Below are positions 41,247 through 48,895 of a DNA stretch of 64,000 nucleotides, one piece after another. The position numbers and the translations under genes were made by a program. The notes beneath the pieces were generated by a model, which worked only from the letters and a program-made list of their open reading frames with translations, did not search any database and was not told the origin of the DNA. The DNA is from Amycolatopsis sp. DSM 110486 (GTDB lineage: Bacteria; Actinomycetota; Actinomycetes; Mycobacteriales; Pseudonocardiaceae): contig NZ_CP080519.1 in NCBI RefSeq assembly GCF_019468465.1, forward strand, positions 2,247,001 to 2,311,000, written 5' to 3'. Position 1 is the stretch's first letter, and each line of letters starts with the position of its first letter.

Positions 41247-41774
41247 GTGGACGGCACGCCGGTGGAGATCGTTTCGCTGCTCGTGTCACCGGTGCACGCG
41301 TTCGAGGGCCGCCCGTCCGACGGTCCGCGGCCGGATCCCGGGCCGGTGTCGCGCTCGTGCGTCGAAGTGCGCGCGGGCTTGGGTTTGGTCGGCGACCGCT
41401 ACTTCAACCACGCCGCGCACCGCGACGCCGCCGTGACGGTGTTCGATGTCGCGGCGCTCGACGCGTTCGGCCCGGTGGACCCTCTGCTGACCCGCCGCAA
41501 CATCGTCTTGCGCGGCTTCCGCGTCGACGACCTCGCCGCCACGCGCTCACATCCGGGAGCCGTGTTCACCCTGGACAGCGGTGACGGCCCCGTGCGTTTC
41601 CAGGCCCGCCGCCCGGCGAACCCGTGCGCCTGGATGGACGTCTCCGTCGCCCCCGGCGCCTTCCGCGGCCTGCGCGGCCGCGGCGGCGTGCGCTGCGTCC
41701 CCCTCGACGACGGCGTGCTGCGGGTGGGGCCGGCTCGCCTTACGGTGGTGGAATCAACCGTGGAGGCCCGATGA
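41247..41774 (+). CDS. MOSC-domain protein
   Basis: A 175-residue protein with the MOSC pattern: VEVRAGLGLVGDRYF near the start, RRNIVLRGF in the middle and RRPANPCAWMDV with the conserved Cys near the end. MOSC domains bind molybdenum cofactor or carry sulfur in Moco-dependent chemistry (YiiM/MOCS C-terminal family). The GTG start follows a leaderless-type -10 box. It overlaps the cupin gene by ATGA, so the two are co-translated. Confidence 0.82.
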   Translation: MDGTPVEIVSLLVSPVHAFEGRPSDGPRPDPGPVSRSCVEVRAGLGLVGDRYFNHAAHRDAAVTVFDVAALDAFGPVDPLLTRRNIVLRGFRVDDLAATRSHPGAVFTLDSGDGPVRFQARRPANPCAWMDVSVAPGAFRGLRGRGGVRCVPLDDGVLRVGPARLTVVESTVEAR

Positions 41775-42205
41775 CCGACCAGTGGCACCAGCCGTTGCGC
41801 CACATCCGCGGCGGCTCGTTGACCGGGGACACCAACCAGACCACCGGGATGCGCCGGCTCGAGGCCATCTCGGGCAAAACGGTGGGCTCGCAGAAGGTCT
41901 GGATGGGCGAAACGCACGTCACACCCCACACCAACTCCGGCGACCACCACCACGGCGCGGCCGAGACCGCCATCTACGTGCAGTCGGGCCACCCGGTGTT
42001 CGTCTTCGCGGACGGCGCTTCGGAGATCCGCCTGGAGACCTCGCCGGGCGACTACGTGTTCGTGCCCCCGTACGTGCCGCACCGCGAAGAGAACCCCACG
42101 GGCGAGGACGCCGTGGTGATCATCGCGCGCAGCAGCCAGGAGGGGATCGTGGTGAACCTGGCCAGTTTGTGGGCCGAGGTGGAGATCCCTTCGGATCAGG
42201 GCTGA
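41771..42205 (+). CDS. Cupin-domain protein
   Basis: A 144-residue single cupin. The metal-binding motif is visible as HTNSGDHHHGAAE and the second motif as PGDYVFVPPYVPHREEN. Small cupins of this type are isomerases, dioxygenases or sugar-binding proteins; nothing here decides between them. Translationally coupled to the MOSC gene. Confidence 0.85.
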   Translation: MTDQWHQPLRHIRGGSLTGDTNQTTGMRRLEAISGKTVGSQKVWMGETHVTPHTNSGDHHHGAAETAIYVQSGHPVFVFADGASEIRLETSPGDYVFVPPYVPHREENPTGEDAVVIIARSSQEGIVVNLASLWAEVEIPSDQG

Positions 42206-42218
42206 TCCTCCGCCGAGG

Positions 42219-42440
42219 TCAGGACCCCGGCAGCACCCGGCTGCTCAACGGCACCGCCTGGCGCTCCGGCGGCCACCACACCTGCGCGGGCGGGGGCGGC
42301 ACGTCGTCCTCGGCCAGTTCGAGGGCGTCCAGGCCACGCTGCCACCGGCTCCAGTGCGCGGCGCACAGCCCGCGCCACAGCGAGTCCTCCGAGCACTCCT
42401 GCCGTCGGCACGGCTGCACCTGCTGCCCGCTATCCACCAC
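42219..42440 (-). CDS. Small Cys/His protein with zinc-knuckle-like motif
   Basis: A 73-residue frame starting at a GTG with GGAG 8 nt upstream. The motif CRRQECSEDSLWRGLCAAHW (C-x4-C-x8-C-x2-H) resembles small zinc-binding segments found in actinobacterial and phage proteins. The rest is Pro-rich (DDVPPPPAQVWWPPE). No known function. The longer open frame upstream has no start signal. Confidence 0.45.
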   Translation of the reverse strand: MVDSGQQVQPCRRQECSEDSLWRGLCAAHWSRWQRGLDALELAEDDVPPPPAQVWWPPERQAVPLSSRVLPGS

Positions 42441-42638
42441 GTTCACTTCTCCAACCCGCGCCTCGGCTCCCGACGCTCCCCAGCTTGCCTCGGAAACGAT
42501 CGGATCACCCCGTGTGCGCGCCAACACAACCCTTGTGCAGCAACGACAACGAAGGACTCCAGCGTACTCCCGCCCTCTCACCGCCCGGGCCGGGGCGTGC
42601 AGCACTCGTTCAGCGGTTGACGGCGCCGTCGGCCGAGG

Positions 42639-42671
42639 CCCGGGGGCGGCCCGAAGACCGCCCCCGGGTTT
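42639..42671 (+). terminator. GC-rich hairpin
   Basis: CCCGGGGGCGG (42639-42649) and CCGCCCCCGGG (42658-42668) followed by TTTCC. It lies 16 bp beyond the stop of the leftward membrane-protein gene; on that strand no T run follows. Confidence 0.5.
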
Positions 42672-42683
42672 CCCTCCCCCGGG

Positions 42684-44858
42684 TCACCGTGGCTCGGGGA
42701 CCTCCGGTCCCGCCTCCGGGCCGTCTTCACCGAAGGGGTCCCGCAACCCGTCGCCGAGCAACCTCGGTCCGCCGGCGCGGCGCCAGTCCTCGGACCGCCG
42801 CCGGCGACGTTCCTGCTCGCGGGCGATCCAGTCCCGGCCCTCGGCGGCGACGGCTTCGAGCACGTGCAGCGCACCGACGATGCCGGACGCCTCGAGCGCC
42901 AGGGAATTGAGCCGGGCCTCGTCCTCTTGCTCGGTCACGTCGATCTGCCGGCGGTAGGTCTCGACGACCACCGAGATGTCGTCCCCGTCGAGCAGGCGCA
43001 GCCGGAACGCCCGTTTGCGCAGGGTGTGCTTGTCCAGATGCCCGGCGGTGTCGTCGGACCGCACGATGTAGCGCTTGTTGTCGGCGTAGCGCACGCCCAC
43101 CTCGGACACCCGCGCGGACGCCAGGGCGTCGTACCGGAAGGAAGTCCGCCGCTCGTCGTGGGTGTTCGCGTTCAGGAAGTCGAGATCCACCTCGATCTCC
43201 CGTACCCCGCTGCGCGTCAGGAGGAAGACCAGGACCACATACTTGGAGTACCGCATCGGCCCACCGACTTCCCGGGCGCGGAGCGCCGACGGATCGCCTT
43301 CCGTGAGAACCACGTGAGCGACCACATCACGGTTCGCGAGCGAAGCCCGGCGCAGAGCCGAGGTCTTGAGGTGGGACTTGTCGAGGTCCAGCCACACAGC
43401 CATCTCCGCGTCCGACGGCCGATCGGCGAGCACTGCCAGCCAAGCGTCGTAGCCCTGCTGCTCCTCGGCGAACAACCGCCGGCCGGCCGCTTCCTGCTCC
43501 GTGTGCAACTGCCGTGCGGCATAGACCTGAACGACCGGACGCCACACGAGGAAGGCGCCGACCGCGGCGAAGACCGCGGCTCCGACGTAACCGGCCTGCG
43601 AGCTCGCCATTCCCACGAATCCGGCGACCGCCGCCGCGACACCCACGCGGAACAACACGATCGTTTGTGAGGACGGCAGTAAGCCGGCGCGATAGCCGAA
43701 CCTCGTGCCGGTCAGCCAGCCGTCCGCGACGCGTTTCGCGTGCCACCGGATCAGCCAGTTCACCATGGGAGCCTTGAGCTGGGCGTTTCCGTAGAGGGTG
43801 ACGAACCGCCACTTGAGGTACTCGCGAACCCCTTCGGTCGCCGCCTGCCACTGACCTTCGACGTGCGGCCGGGCTTCGGAGAACCGCGCGTCCACCTGCT
43901 CGTGGATCTGCCGGACGAAGTCGGTCGAGACCCAGTGCCCCGGTGACACCATCGCCTGTCGCTGCAACGTGTATCCGTGCTCGGCGTCCAGCCACGCCAG
44001 CTTCCTGGCACGGAACTCCCGGTCGAGCCCGAATCGCAGGGCACCGTAGACGCCGGCACCGAACACGACCAGCGCGACCAACCCCAGCGCCGTGTTCCCC
44101 GAACCGATCGAAGACAGCGCCACGATCACCGCGATCACGAACGCCGCGACACCCAGCCAGATCCGGGCCCACGTAGCCGTGGGAACGTTCACGGGCTGCA
44201 CGCCGAGGAGCCTCGGCTTCGCCGGGACGGGCTCGAAGAATTTCCACGCGCGTCTCGCTCGGCCGCCGCCCACTCGGGCCTCGGCCACGCGCTGGGCTTC
44301 GACCACGTCGAGGTGGTCCTGGATCGCGCCGCCGAGCATCATGTCGAGGTGCCGGGTGATCTCGATCTGGCGGCCGACGGACAGGGCGTTGAAGTTGTCG
44401 ATGGCCTTCGTCAGCGCGGTCTGGTCGAGCGCCTCCCCGCTTTCCTGCCGCCACACGCACGAGAGCAGATCGGCCACCACGGCGAGCGCGGCCCGCCACT
44501 CGTCGTCCGGAAACCGCGCTGCTGTGCGGTTCGCATCGCGGTACCGCGAGTACATTTCGTCGCCCATCTCGTTCAGCGAGCGCTCGCTGAAGACGGAGAG
44601 CGCGTAGTAGTACGCGGTCTGCGTGCTGGCGTGTCCGTTTCGCAGGAGGTCGGCGAAGATCGATTCGGCAGCACGCGCCGTACCACCCCGCAGGTGGTTG
44701 AGAGCGACCGCGAACTTCCTTTCGGGCGGGTCTTCCTGGTTGACGTAGTACGTTCCGTTGTTGTGGAACGTGGTTTCCCCGAAGTTGACGCCGATCTGCT
44801 GGTCCACGTGCGCGTTGTCCTGCGCAACCGGACCTGATTGGCCGGGAGGGAAGTTCAC
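42684..44858 (-). CDS. Large two-TM-region membrane protein, partner of the nucleosidase
   Basis: The protein has 724 residues. The N-terminus carries DNAHVDQQIGVNFG followed by ETTFHNNGTYYV, strongly similar to the C-terminal tail of the nucleosidase encoded just upstream. Next come helical TPR-like repeats (about 45-190), a first pair of membrane helices (about 228-275), a soluble stretch, a second pair (about 403-447) and a charged cytosolic C-terminal domain of about 270 residues without a recognised fold. The GTG start overlaps the nucleosidase stop (GTGA) with GGAGG 6 nt upstream. The coupling and shared motif point to a two-component complex, possibly a defence effector with a membrane partner. 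Function inferred only. Confidence 0.65.
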   Translation of the reverse strand: MNFPPGQSGPVAQDNAHVDQQIGVNFGETTFHNNGTYYVNQEDPPERKFAVALNHLRGGTARAAESIFADLLRNGHASTQTAYYYALSVFSERSLNEMGDEMYSRYRDANRTAARFPDDEWRAALAVVADLLSCVWRQESGEALDQTALTKAIDNFNALSVGRQIEITRHLDMMLGGAIQDHLDVVEAQRVAEARVGGGRARRAWKFFEPVPAKPRLLGVQPVNVPTATWARIWLGVAAFVIAVIVALSSIGSGNTALGLVALVVFGAGVYGALRFGLDREFRARKLAWLDAEHGYTLQRQAMVSPGHWVSTDFVRQIHEQVDARFSEARPHVEGQWQAATEGVREYLKWRFVTLYGNAQLKAPMVNWLIRWHAKRVADGWLTGTRFGYRAGLLPSSQTIVLFRVGVAAAVAGFVGMASSQAGYVGAAVFAAVGAFLVWRPVVQVYAARQLHTEQEAAGRRLFAEEQQGYDAWLAVLADRPSDAEMAVWLDLDKSHLKTSALRRASLANRDVVAHVVLTEGDPSALRAREVGGPMRYSKYVVLVFLLTRSGVREIEVDLDFLNANTHDERRTSFRYDALASARVSEVGVRYADNKRYIVRSDDTAGHLDKHTLRKRAFRLRLLDGDDISVVVETYRRQIDVTEQEDEARLNSLALEASGIVGALHVLEAVAAEGRDWIAREQERRRRRSEDWRRAGGPRLLGDGLRDPFGEDGPEAGPEVPEPR

Positions 44859-45742
44859 CACTGCCCTCCGCCGAAGTTCGTGGTGCCGTGGTTGATCCCG
44901 ATCTGCTGGCCGACGCGAGCGTTGTCTCGCGCGATCATCGTCGGGCTGGGACTCGGCGGCACCGCCGGCTCCTCCTTCGCGCGGCCCTCACCGTCCCGAC
45001 CATCGTCGAGGGCGGCGGCCAGTGCGACGGCGAAGGCGGCAGCGTTGCGGGAAGCCGGCCCCTGCCAGCCTTCCCGGTCGGTGAGTTCCTTTTCGCCTCC
45101 GGCGTGGTCGCTGATGCCGCGGATCGTGACGGCCGGGATGTTCTCGTTGAGGTGACCGGCCAGGGCCAGGCCCGCGCTCTCCATCTCCACGGCCACGGCG
45201 TCGTTGTAGTTCTTGCGCAACAGTTCCGCGACGTCGGAGAGCCTGGAGTCGAGCACCACGTCGCCGGCCGCGATCGGTCCCAAGTGGACACGCGGGGTGT
45301 TGCCCTGGCTCTCCGCCGACAGAGAACGGCTCCATGTGCCGTCGCGCTTGAGGGAGCGCGCGATCTGGTCGGCGCGGTGGGACAGCTCCCAGGCCCGTGG
45401 CCGGCTCAGCAACCCTTCGTCGACACTGCGGCCGCCCTGGTAGGCATAAACCTTGTCCGCCACGATCACGTCGCCGAGCTGGAGCCATTCGCGGAGGCTG
45501 CCGGCGACACCGACGAAGAGGATCGCCGCCGGGGAGAACTCCGCGACGGCGCGTTCCGCGAGCGCGGCGGCCGTGATGTTGCCCATGCCCGTGACCGCGA
45601 GGGCCACGGTGCACCCCGGCCAGTCGTCGAGCGTGCCGACGTCGAACAGCGTGCCGGCCCGGTGGCTGCGCTGCTCCACACCGGTCATCCGGGCACGGAC
45701 CGCGCCGTGCTCGATGTCCAGCGCGGTGAGGATGACGATCAT
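44855..45742 (-). CDS. Nucleoside phosphorylase-fold (MTAN-like) protein with interaction tail
   Basis: A 295-residue protein whose first 240 residues have the PNP_UDP/MTA-SAH-nucleosidase fold: VILTALDIEHGAV, the phosphate/ribose loop VGVAGSL, the Glu-bearing AVEMESAGLALAG and the RGISDHA motif with the catalytic Asp. A Pro/Ser linker (VPPSPSPT) then leads to DNARVGQQIGINHG and TTNFGGGQW, a motif shared with the next protein. GGAGCG is 7 nt before the ATG. Nucleosidase domains with such appended motifs occur as effectors of bacterial conflict systems; here the tail probably recruits the membrane partner. Substrate unknown (nucleoside, SAH/MTA or possibly an NAD-derived compound). Confidence 0.75.
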   Translation of the reverse strand: MIVILTALDIEHGAVRARMTGVEQRSHRAGTLFDVGTLDDWPGCTVALAVTGMGNITAAALAERAVAEFSPAAILFVGVAGSLREWLQLGDVIVADKVYAYQGGRSVDEGLLSRPRAWELSHRADQIARSLKRDGTWSRSLSAESQGNTPRVHLGPIAAGDVVLDSRLSDVAELLRKNYNDAVAVEMESAGLALAGHLNENIPAVTIRGISDHAGGEKELTDREGWQGPASRNAAAFAVALAAALDDGRDGEGRAKEEPAVPPSPSPTMIARDNARVGQQIGINHGTTNFGGGQW

Positions 45743-45839
45743 GGGGTCGCTCCGATTCGTTCCGTCATGGCGTTTCCTCCCGGGCAGCACGGGGTGACCG
45801 GCGGCCCGGTCGGACGGGGTCGGCGGCGGGAGGTGATGA

Positions 45840-45852
45840 GTGCAAGTTGCAC
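45840..45852. promoter_or_regulatory. Palindrome between nucleosidase and Nudix regulator genes
   Basis: GTGCAAGTTGCAC is a perfect 6-1-6 inverted repeat, 98 bp upstream of the nucleosidase start in the divergent spacer. Confidence 0.4.
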
Positions 45853-45873
45853 GGTAGACCGCACGGCACATTC

Positions 45874-45888
45874 TCGTCAATACGACGA
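45874..45888. promoter_or_regulatory. TCGTC-N5-GACGA inverted repeat (candidate NrtR operator)
   Basis: TCGTCAATACGACGA overlaps the expected -35 region of the promoter whose -10 is TACACT (45905-45910). A matching GACGA-N5-TCGTC repeat occurs on the other side of the regulator gene. Confidence 0.5.
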
Positions 45889-45904
45889 ATATTTTCCCGG
45901 CGGC

Positions 45905-45910
45905 TACACT
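45905..45910 (+). promoter_or_regulatory. -10 box before the leader ORF and nrtR
   Basis: TACACT ends 7 nt before the ATG at 45918, which opens a 14-codon frame, so the transcript probably begins at that ATG. Confidence 0.5.
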
Positions 45911-45917
45911 GTGCACT

Positions 45918-45962
45918 ATGGACACTCGCCCGGGCGCCGCGGAACGCGCCGACGATGCCTGA
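45918..45962 (+). CDS. 14-codon leader ORF overlapping the nrtR start
   Basis: ATG at 45918 encodes MDTRPGAAERADDA and stops at 45960-45962, 8 bp inside the nrtR coding sequence in another frame. It directly follows the leaderless-type -10 box. nrtR itself lacks a clear ribosome site, so its translation may depend on ribosomes finishing this leader. Function as a peptide is unlikely. Confidence 0.4.
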   Translation: MDTRPGAAERADDA

Positions 45963-46662
45963 CGACGAGGGCTGGACCCCGCCCGAGGTCGCCGTCGCCG
46001 TGGACCTCGCCGTGCTCACGGTCCACGAGGGAGCGCTGCAGATCATGCTGGTGAAGCGCGGAATCCCGCCATACGAGGGGATGCTCGCGCTCCCCGGCGG
46101 ATTCCTCGCTTCAGCCGAGGAAGACCTTGACGTCGCCGCCGCACGCGAGTTGCAAGAAGAGACCGGGCTGCACGCGAAGGATCTGCACCTGGAGCAGCTG
46201 CGCACCTACGGGACACCGGGGCGCGATCCGCGTCGCCGGGTCGTCACCGTGTGCTACCTCGGCTTCTCGCCGAACCTGCCGGAGCCCGCAGCGGGCGGAG
46301 ACGCGAGCGAGGCGGTGCTGATGCCTGTGGACAAGGTGCTGCGACCGCGGGCGACGGTCGCGTTCGACCACAAGAAGATCATCACCGATGCCGTGGAACG
46401 CGCGCGGAGCAAGCTCGAGTACACCACGCTCGCGGCGGCGTTCTGCGGCCCCGAGTTCACCGTGACGGACCTGCGCGAGGTCTACGAGATCGTCTGGGGC
46501 GAAACCCTCGACCCCCGAAACTTCCACCGCAAGATCATGAGCGTGCCAGGTTTTCTGGTACCGACCGGTGAACGGGTGTCACGCCAAGCCGGCCGCCCCG
46601 CGGCCGTGTTCCGACGCGGCCCGGCCACCATCCTGCACCCCGCGATGCTGCGCAGCTCCTGA
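45955..46662 (+). CDS. nrtR: Nudix-fold transcriptional regulator (NrtR type)
   Basis: The protein has 235 residues. The N-terminal Nudix domain keeps the box G-x5-E-x7-RELQEETG (about 48-71). The C-terminal part (about 150-225, LEYTTLAAAFCGPEFTVTDL then VPGFLVPTG) is the winged helix typical of NrtR, which senses ADP-ribose and controls NAD metabolism. Here the box looks catalytically intact, while many NrtR proteins have lost catalysis. It is divergent from the nucleosidase gene, and two inverted repeats with the same TCGTC half-site flank it, so autoregulation and control of neighbours are likely. A link between NAD or ADP-ribose status and the nucleosidase pair is inference. Confidence 0.75.
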   Translation: MPDDEGWTPPEVAVAVDLAVLTVHEGALQIMLVKRGIPPYEGMLALPGGFLASAEEDLDVAAARELQEETGLHAKDLHLEQLRTYGTPGRDPRRRVVTVCYLGFSPNLPEPAAGGDASEAVLMPVDKVLRPRATVAFDHKKIITDAVERARSKLEYTTLAAAFCGPEFTVTDLREVYEIVWGETLDPRNFHRKIMSVPGFLVPTGERVSRQAGRPAAVFRRGPATILHPAMLRSS

Positions 46663-46675
46663 CGAAATTCTCGTC
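46661..46675. promoter_or_regulatory. GACGA-N5-TCGTC inverted repeat
   Basis: GACGAAATTCTCGTC begins on the nrtR stop codon and ends 3 bp before the -35 box of the next promoter. It uses the same half-site as the repeat at 45874-45888. Confidence 0.45.
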
Positions 46676-46678
46676 ACC

Positions 46679-46707
46679 TTGACGTTAAAGGTGGTCGGGC
46701 CTACCGT
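46679..46707 (+). promoter_or_regulatory. Promoter of the small lipoprotein gene
   Basis: TTGACG (46679-46684) and TACCGT (46702-46707) with a 17-bp spacer. Confidence 0.6.
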
Positions 46708-46746
46708 GAACCCCATAATCGTCACATCGACATGAATGGGGTCGAC

Positions 46747-46926
46747 ATGGAGATCCACTGCACAGCCGGCTACGCGGTCCGCGCCGTCACGCTCGCTTTC
46801 GCCGCCGGCGCGACGCTGGGCGGCGTGCTGACCGGGTGCACGCTGGACACGGCCGCACCCCAGCAGCCGCCTCCGGTCACCGCTGCTTCTCAGGCGGCTT
46901 GGTCGGTTCCGGACGGGGATGGCTGA
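46747..46926 (+). CDS. Small putative lipoprotein
   Basis: A 59-residue frame from the ATG of MEIHCTAGY (an ATG five codons earlier, at 46732, is also possible). It contains a hydrophobic stretch ending in the lipobox-like VLTGC and a short Pro/Gln-rich mature part. A good promoter lies upstream. Its end overlaps the convergent membrane-protein gene by 50 bp, so one of the two ends may be mis-set. Function unknown. Confidence 0.45.
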   Translation: MEIHCTAGYAVRAVTLAFAAGATLGGVLTGCTLDTAAPQQPPPVTAASQAAWSVPDGDG

Positions 46927-47758
46927 GGTCGTACTCCCGTGCCGCAGTGCGTTGGGGTCGGGTGCGGAGCAGGCCTTCGTCCGGGGAGTCGTCCACCTCG
47001 CTCAGGCCGAGGGAGACGGCGCGGCGGATTTGTTCGCGGTTGTCCCTCACCACGGCGGAGAAGAAGTCGTCGATGCGGGAGTCCAGGAGGACCTCCAGCA
47101 AGACCCGGAAGGAAGCGTCGACGGCCGCGCGGACGATCTCGTCGTGGAACGGCAGGCGGCGCAGGCGGCCGAGCTGTGGGTCGGCGGCGAGTTTTTCCGT
47201 GATGATGGCCCGGAGTTCCACCTTGTTCTCACTGAGGGACTTCGCGAGGTTCTCGGGGTAGTTGCCCGTCTCGAGGACCTTGACGACCTCGTCGAGCACG
47301 GCGATCGTCACGGGTTTCTTGATGGCGCGCACGATCGGGTCGGAAAGTTTCTCCACCAGGCGGTAGAAGAACTGCTCCCCGACGGCCCGGTCGGCCGCGC
47401 GGCCGATGCGGATGAGCAGCAGCAGCCCGGCGATCAGGTGGTGCTGCGCGACGAACGGCGGGTACGCGACCGGGATCATCGCGAAGACCTCGTACCAGTT
47501 GCGCGTCAGGAAGGCCATGCGCCAGGCGACCTTGCGCCACCGCCAGAGGAAGTGGAGCAGGAAGATGCCGCAGACCACGCAGTCGACGCTGAAGAACCAC
47601 GCGTCGAGCGCTGCCGGCGGCGGGGGCCCGAGCAGCAGGTAGCCCAGGCCCCCGACAGAGACGACGGCGAGCAGAAACATCACCCAGTCGTCCACATGCA
47701 CGTTGCCGGGGAGGATCCCGCTGTTGAGCTCGGCCTCCCGCCGGCCGGTGGTAGTCAT
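46877..47758 (-). CDS. Ion-channel-like membrane protein (voltage-sensor-type helices)
   Basis: A 293-residue protein whose first 140 residues form four membrane helices in the arrangement of an ion-transporter/voltage-sensor module (VDCVVCGIFLLHFLWRWRK, then NWYEVFAMIPVAYPPF and LLLLIRIGRAADRAVGEQFF). No pore loop is evident. The remaining 150 residues are soluble, helical and charged. It may be a sensor-only membrane protein. Start at the ATG of MTTTGRREAEL. Confidence 0.65.
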   Translation of the reverse strand: MTTTGRREAELNSGILPGNVHVDDWVMFLLAVVSVGGLGYLLLGPPPPAALDAWFFSVDCVVCGIFLLHFLWRWRKVAWRMAFLTRNWYEVFAMIPVAYPPFVAQHHLIAGLLLLIRIGRAADRAVGEQFFYRLVEKLSDPIVRAIKKPVTIAVLDEVVKVLETGNYPENLAKSLSENKVELRAIITEKLAADPQLGRLRRLPFHDEIVRAAVDASFRVLLEVLLDSRIDDFFSAVVRDNREQIRRAVSLGLSEVDDSPDEGLLRTRPQRTAAREYDLSHPRPEPTKPPEKQR

Positions 47759-47835
47759 GCCATCTCCAGGAATCGACGCCGCGTGGCCCGATCATGGCAC
47801 GTCAGCACCCCTCGGGCCGCGCGACGAGCCCGGCG

Positions 47836-48366
47836 TCAGGCGGCGATGACCGGTCCCACCGTGACGTTGTGGGCCTCGGCGGAAGCGTCGAGGGGCGACT
47901 GGTCCCACGGCAGCGTGATCTGCGGGTCGCTGGTGTCGCCGCGAGGGGTCGTGGTGCCGGGGGCCGTGATGGTGACTGCGGTGGGCTGGACCTGGTGCTC
48001 GGGCGCCTCGATGCCGCTCCAGTGCAGGAGCATGGTGGCCTGCTGACCGTCGGCGATGGTCACCAGGGGCGCGTCCGAGGAGCCCGCCTCGGGGGTGACG
48101 GTGACGCCGTCGGCGCCCGTGAAGGAGACCGGCAGGGCGCCCTGGAAGTTGCAGGACTCGCCGGGTTTCGCGGTGAAAACGACGTTCGCGTAGCGCTGGC
48201 CGGCGCCCGGGTCGCCGGCGACGATGGTGGTGTCGACCTGAGCCGCGGTGCAGCGGAAGTCGGTGGGCATGGCCGACGCCGTGCCCACGCCGATGAACGC
48301 GACGGAGGCGGCGGCCGCGCCGGCCAGAGCGGTGATGGTGGCGGCCCGGCGAAGAGTGATGGTCAT
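47836..48366 (-). CDS. Secreted DUF4232-type protein
   Basis: A 176-residue protein with a Sec signal peptide ending VGTASA and one beta-sandwich domain with the DUF4232 pattern (TDFRCTAAQVDTTIVAGDPG, ANVVFTAKPGESC with two cysteines that can pair). Family members are secreted or lipid-anchored with unknown role. GGAG lies 8 nt before the ATG. Confidence 0.78.
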   Translation of the reverse strand: MTITLRRAATITALAGAAAASVAFIGVGTASAMPTDFRCTAAQVDTTIVAGDPGAGQRYANVVFTAKPGESCNFQGALPVSFTGADGVTVTPEAGSSDAPLVTIADGQQATMLLHWSGIEAPEHQVQPTAVTITAPGTTTPRGDTSDPQITLPWDQSPLDASAEAHNVTVGPVIAA

Positions 48367-48670
48367 GGAGTGGCTCCCTCCCTGTACGCGAGCGGACGAT
48401 CCGCCGCGGAGCGCGGCCGCCGGTGATTCATTCACCGGTCTGGCCTGCTCACTCGAAATATGCCCACACCACGGACGGATTACCGCCCGAAGTGGGATTG
48501 CCCCCAAGAAAGCAACCTTGAGTGAGCACGGGCGTCCACCAGGTAATGAACGTCGCGGGAGGATGACTGCGCGCCGGAGGCCTGACCGAAGTATTACCTC
48601 ATGCGCAACCTGTTTGACCGGTGACGAATTCGCGTGCCAAGCTCGGTGTCACGAACCGGAGGAGGAGCGG
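48367..48670. other. Intergenic region between divergent secreted-protein genes
   Basis: No gene is supported. CCGGTGA-N5-TCACCGG (48420-48438) is a perfect 7-bp inverted repeat 54 bp upstream of the DUF4232 start and could be an operator. A weak -35-like TTGACC is at 48614. Confidence 0.45.
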
Positions 48671-48895
48671 ATGAGGACCATCGGCAAGGGGGTCGCGGCG
48701 CTGGCCGTGATCGGCGGCTCGCTGGCGTTCGAGGCGGTGCCGGCCACGGCGTCGGCCACCGGCACGGCCTTCACCACGTCGAACGGCCGCGTGGTCACCC
48801 CACCGGGGCCCGGCTTCGGCACCCCGGAACGCGGCGGCGACCCGGTCGCGTGCTTCCTGATCGACACATTTCGCCGCCGCACCAAGGAAAGTTAA
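48671..48895 (+). CDS. Small secreted peptide
   Basis: A 74-residue protein with a clear signal peptide (ALAVIGGSLAFEAVPATASA) and a mature part of about 44 residues rich in Gly, Pro, Arg and Thr (PPGPGFGTPERGG) with a single Cys. GGAGGAG is placed 5 nt before the ATG. It converges with the M15 peptidase gene and overlaps it by 4 bp. No family recognised. Confidence 0.55.
   Translation: MRTIGKGVAALAVIGGSLAFEAVPATASATGTAFTTSNGRVVTPPGPGFGTPERGGDPVACFLIDTFRRRTKES

Noticed and set aside
48505..48530. HAIR-like (HspR) half-site CTTGAGT
   Set aside because: The partner half-site ACTCAAG is missing and no chaperone gene is adjacent. The Hsp70 cassette has no such site either.
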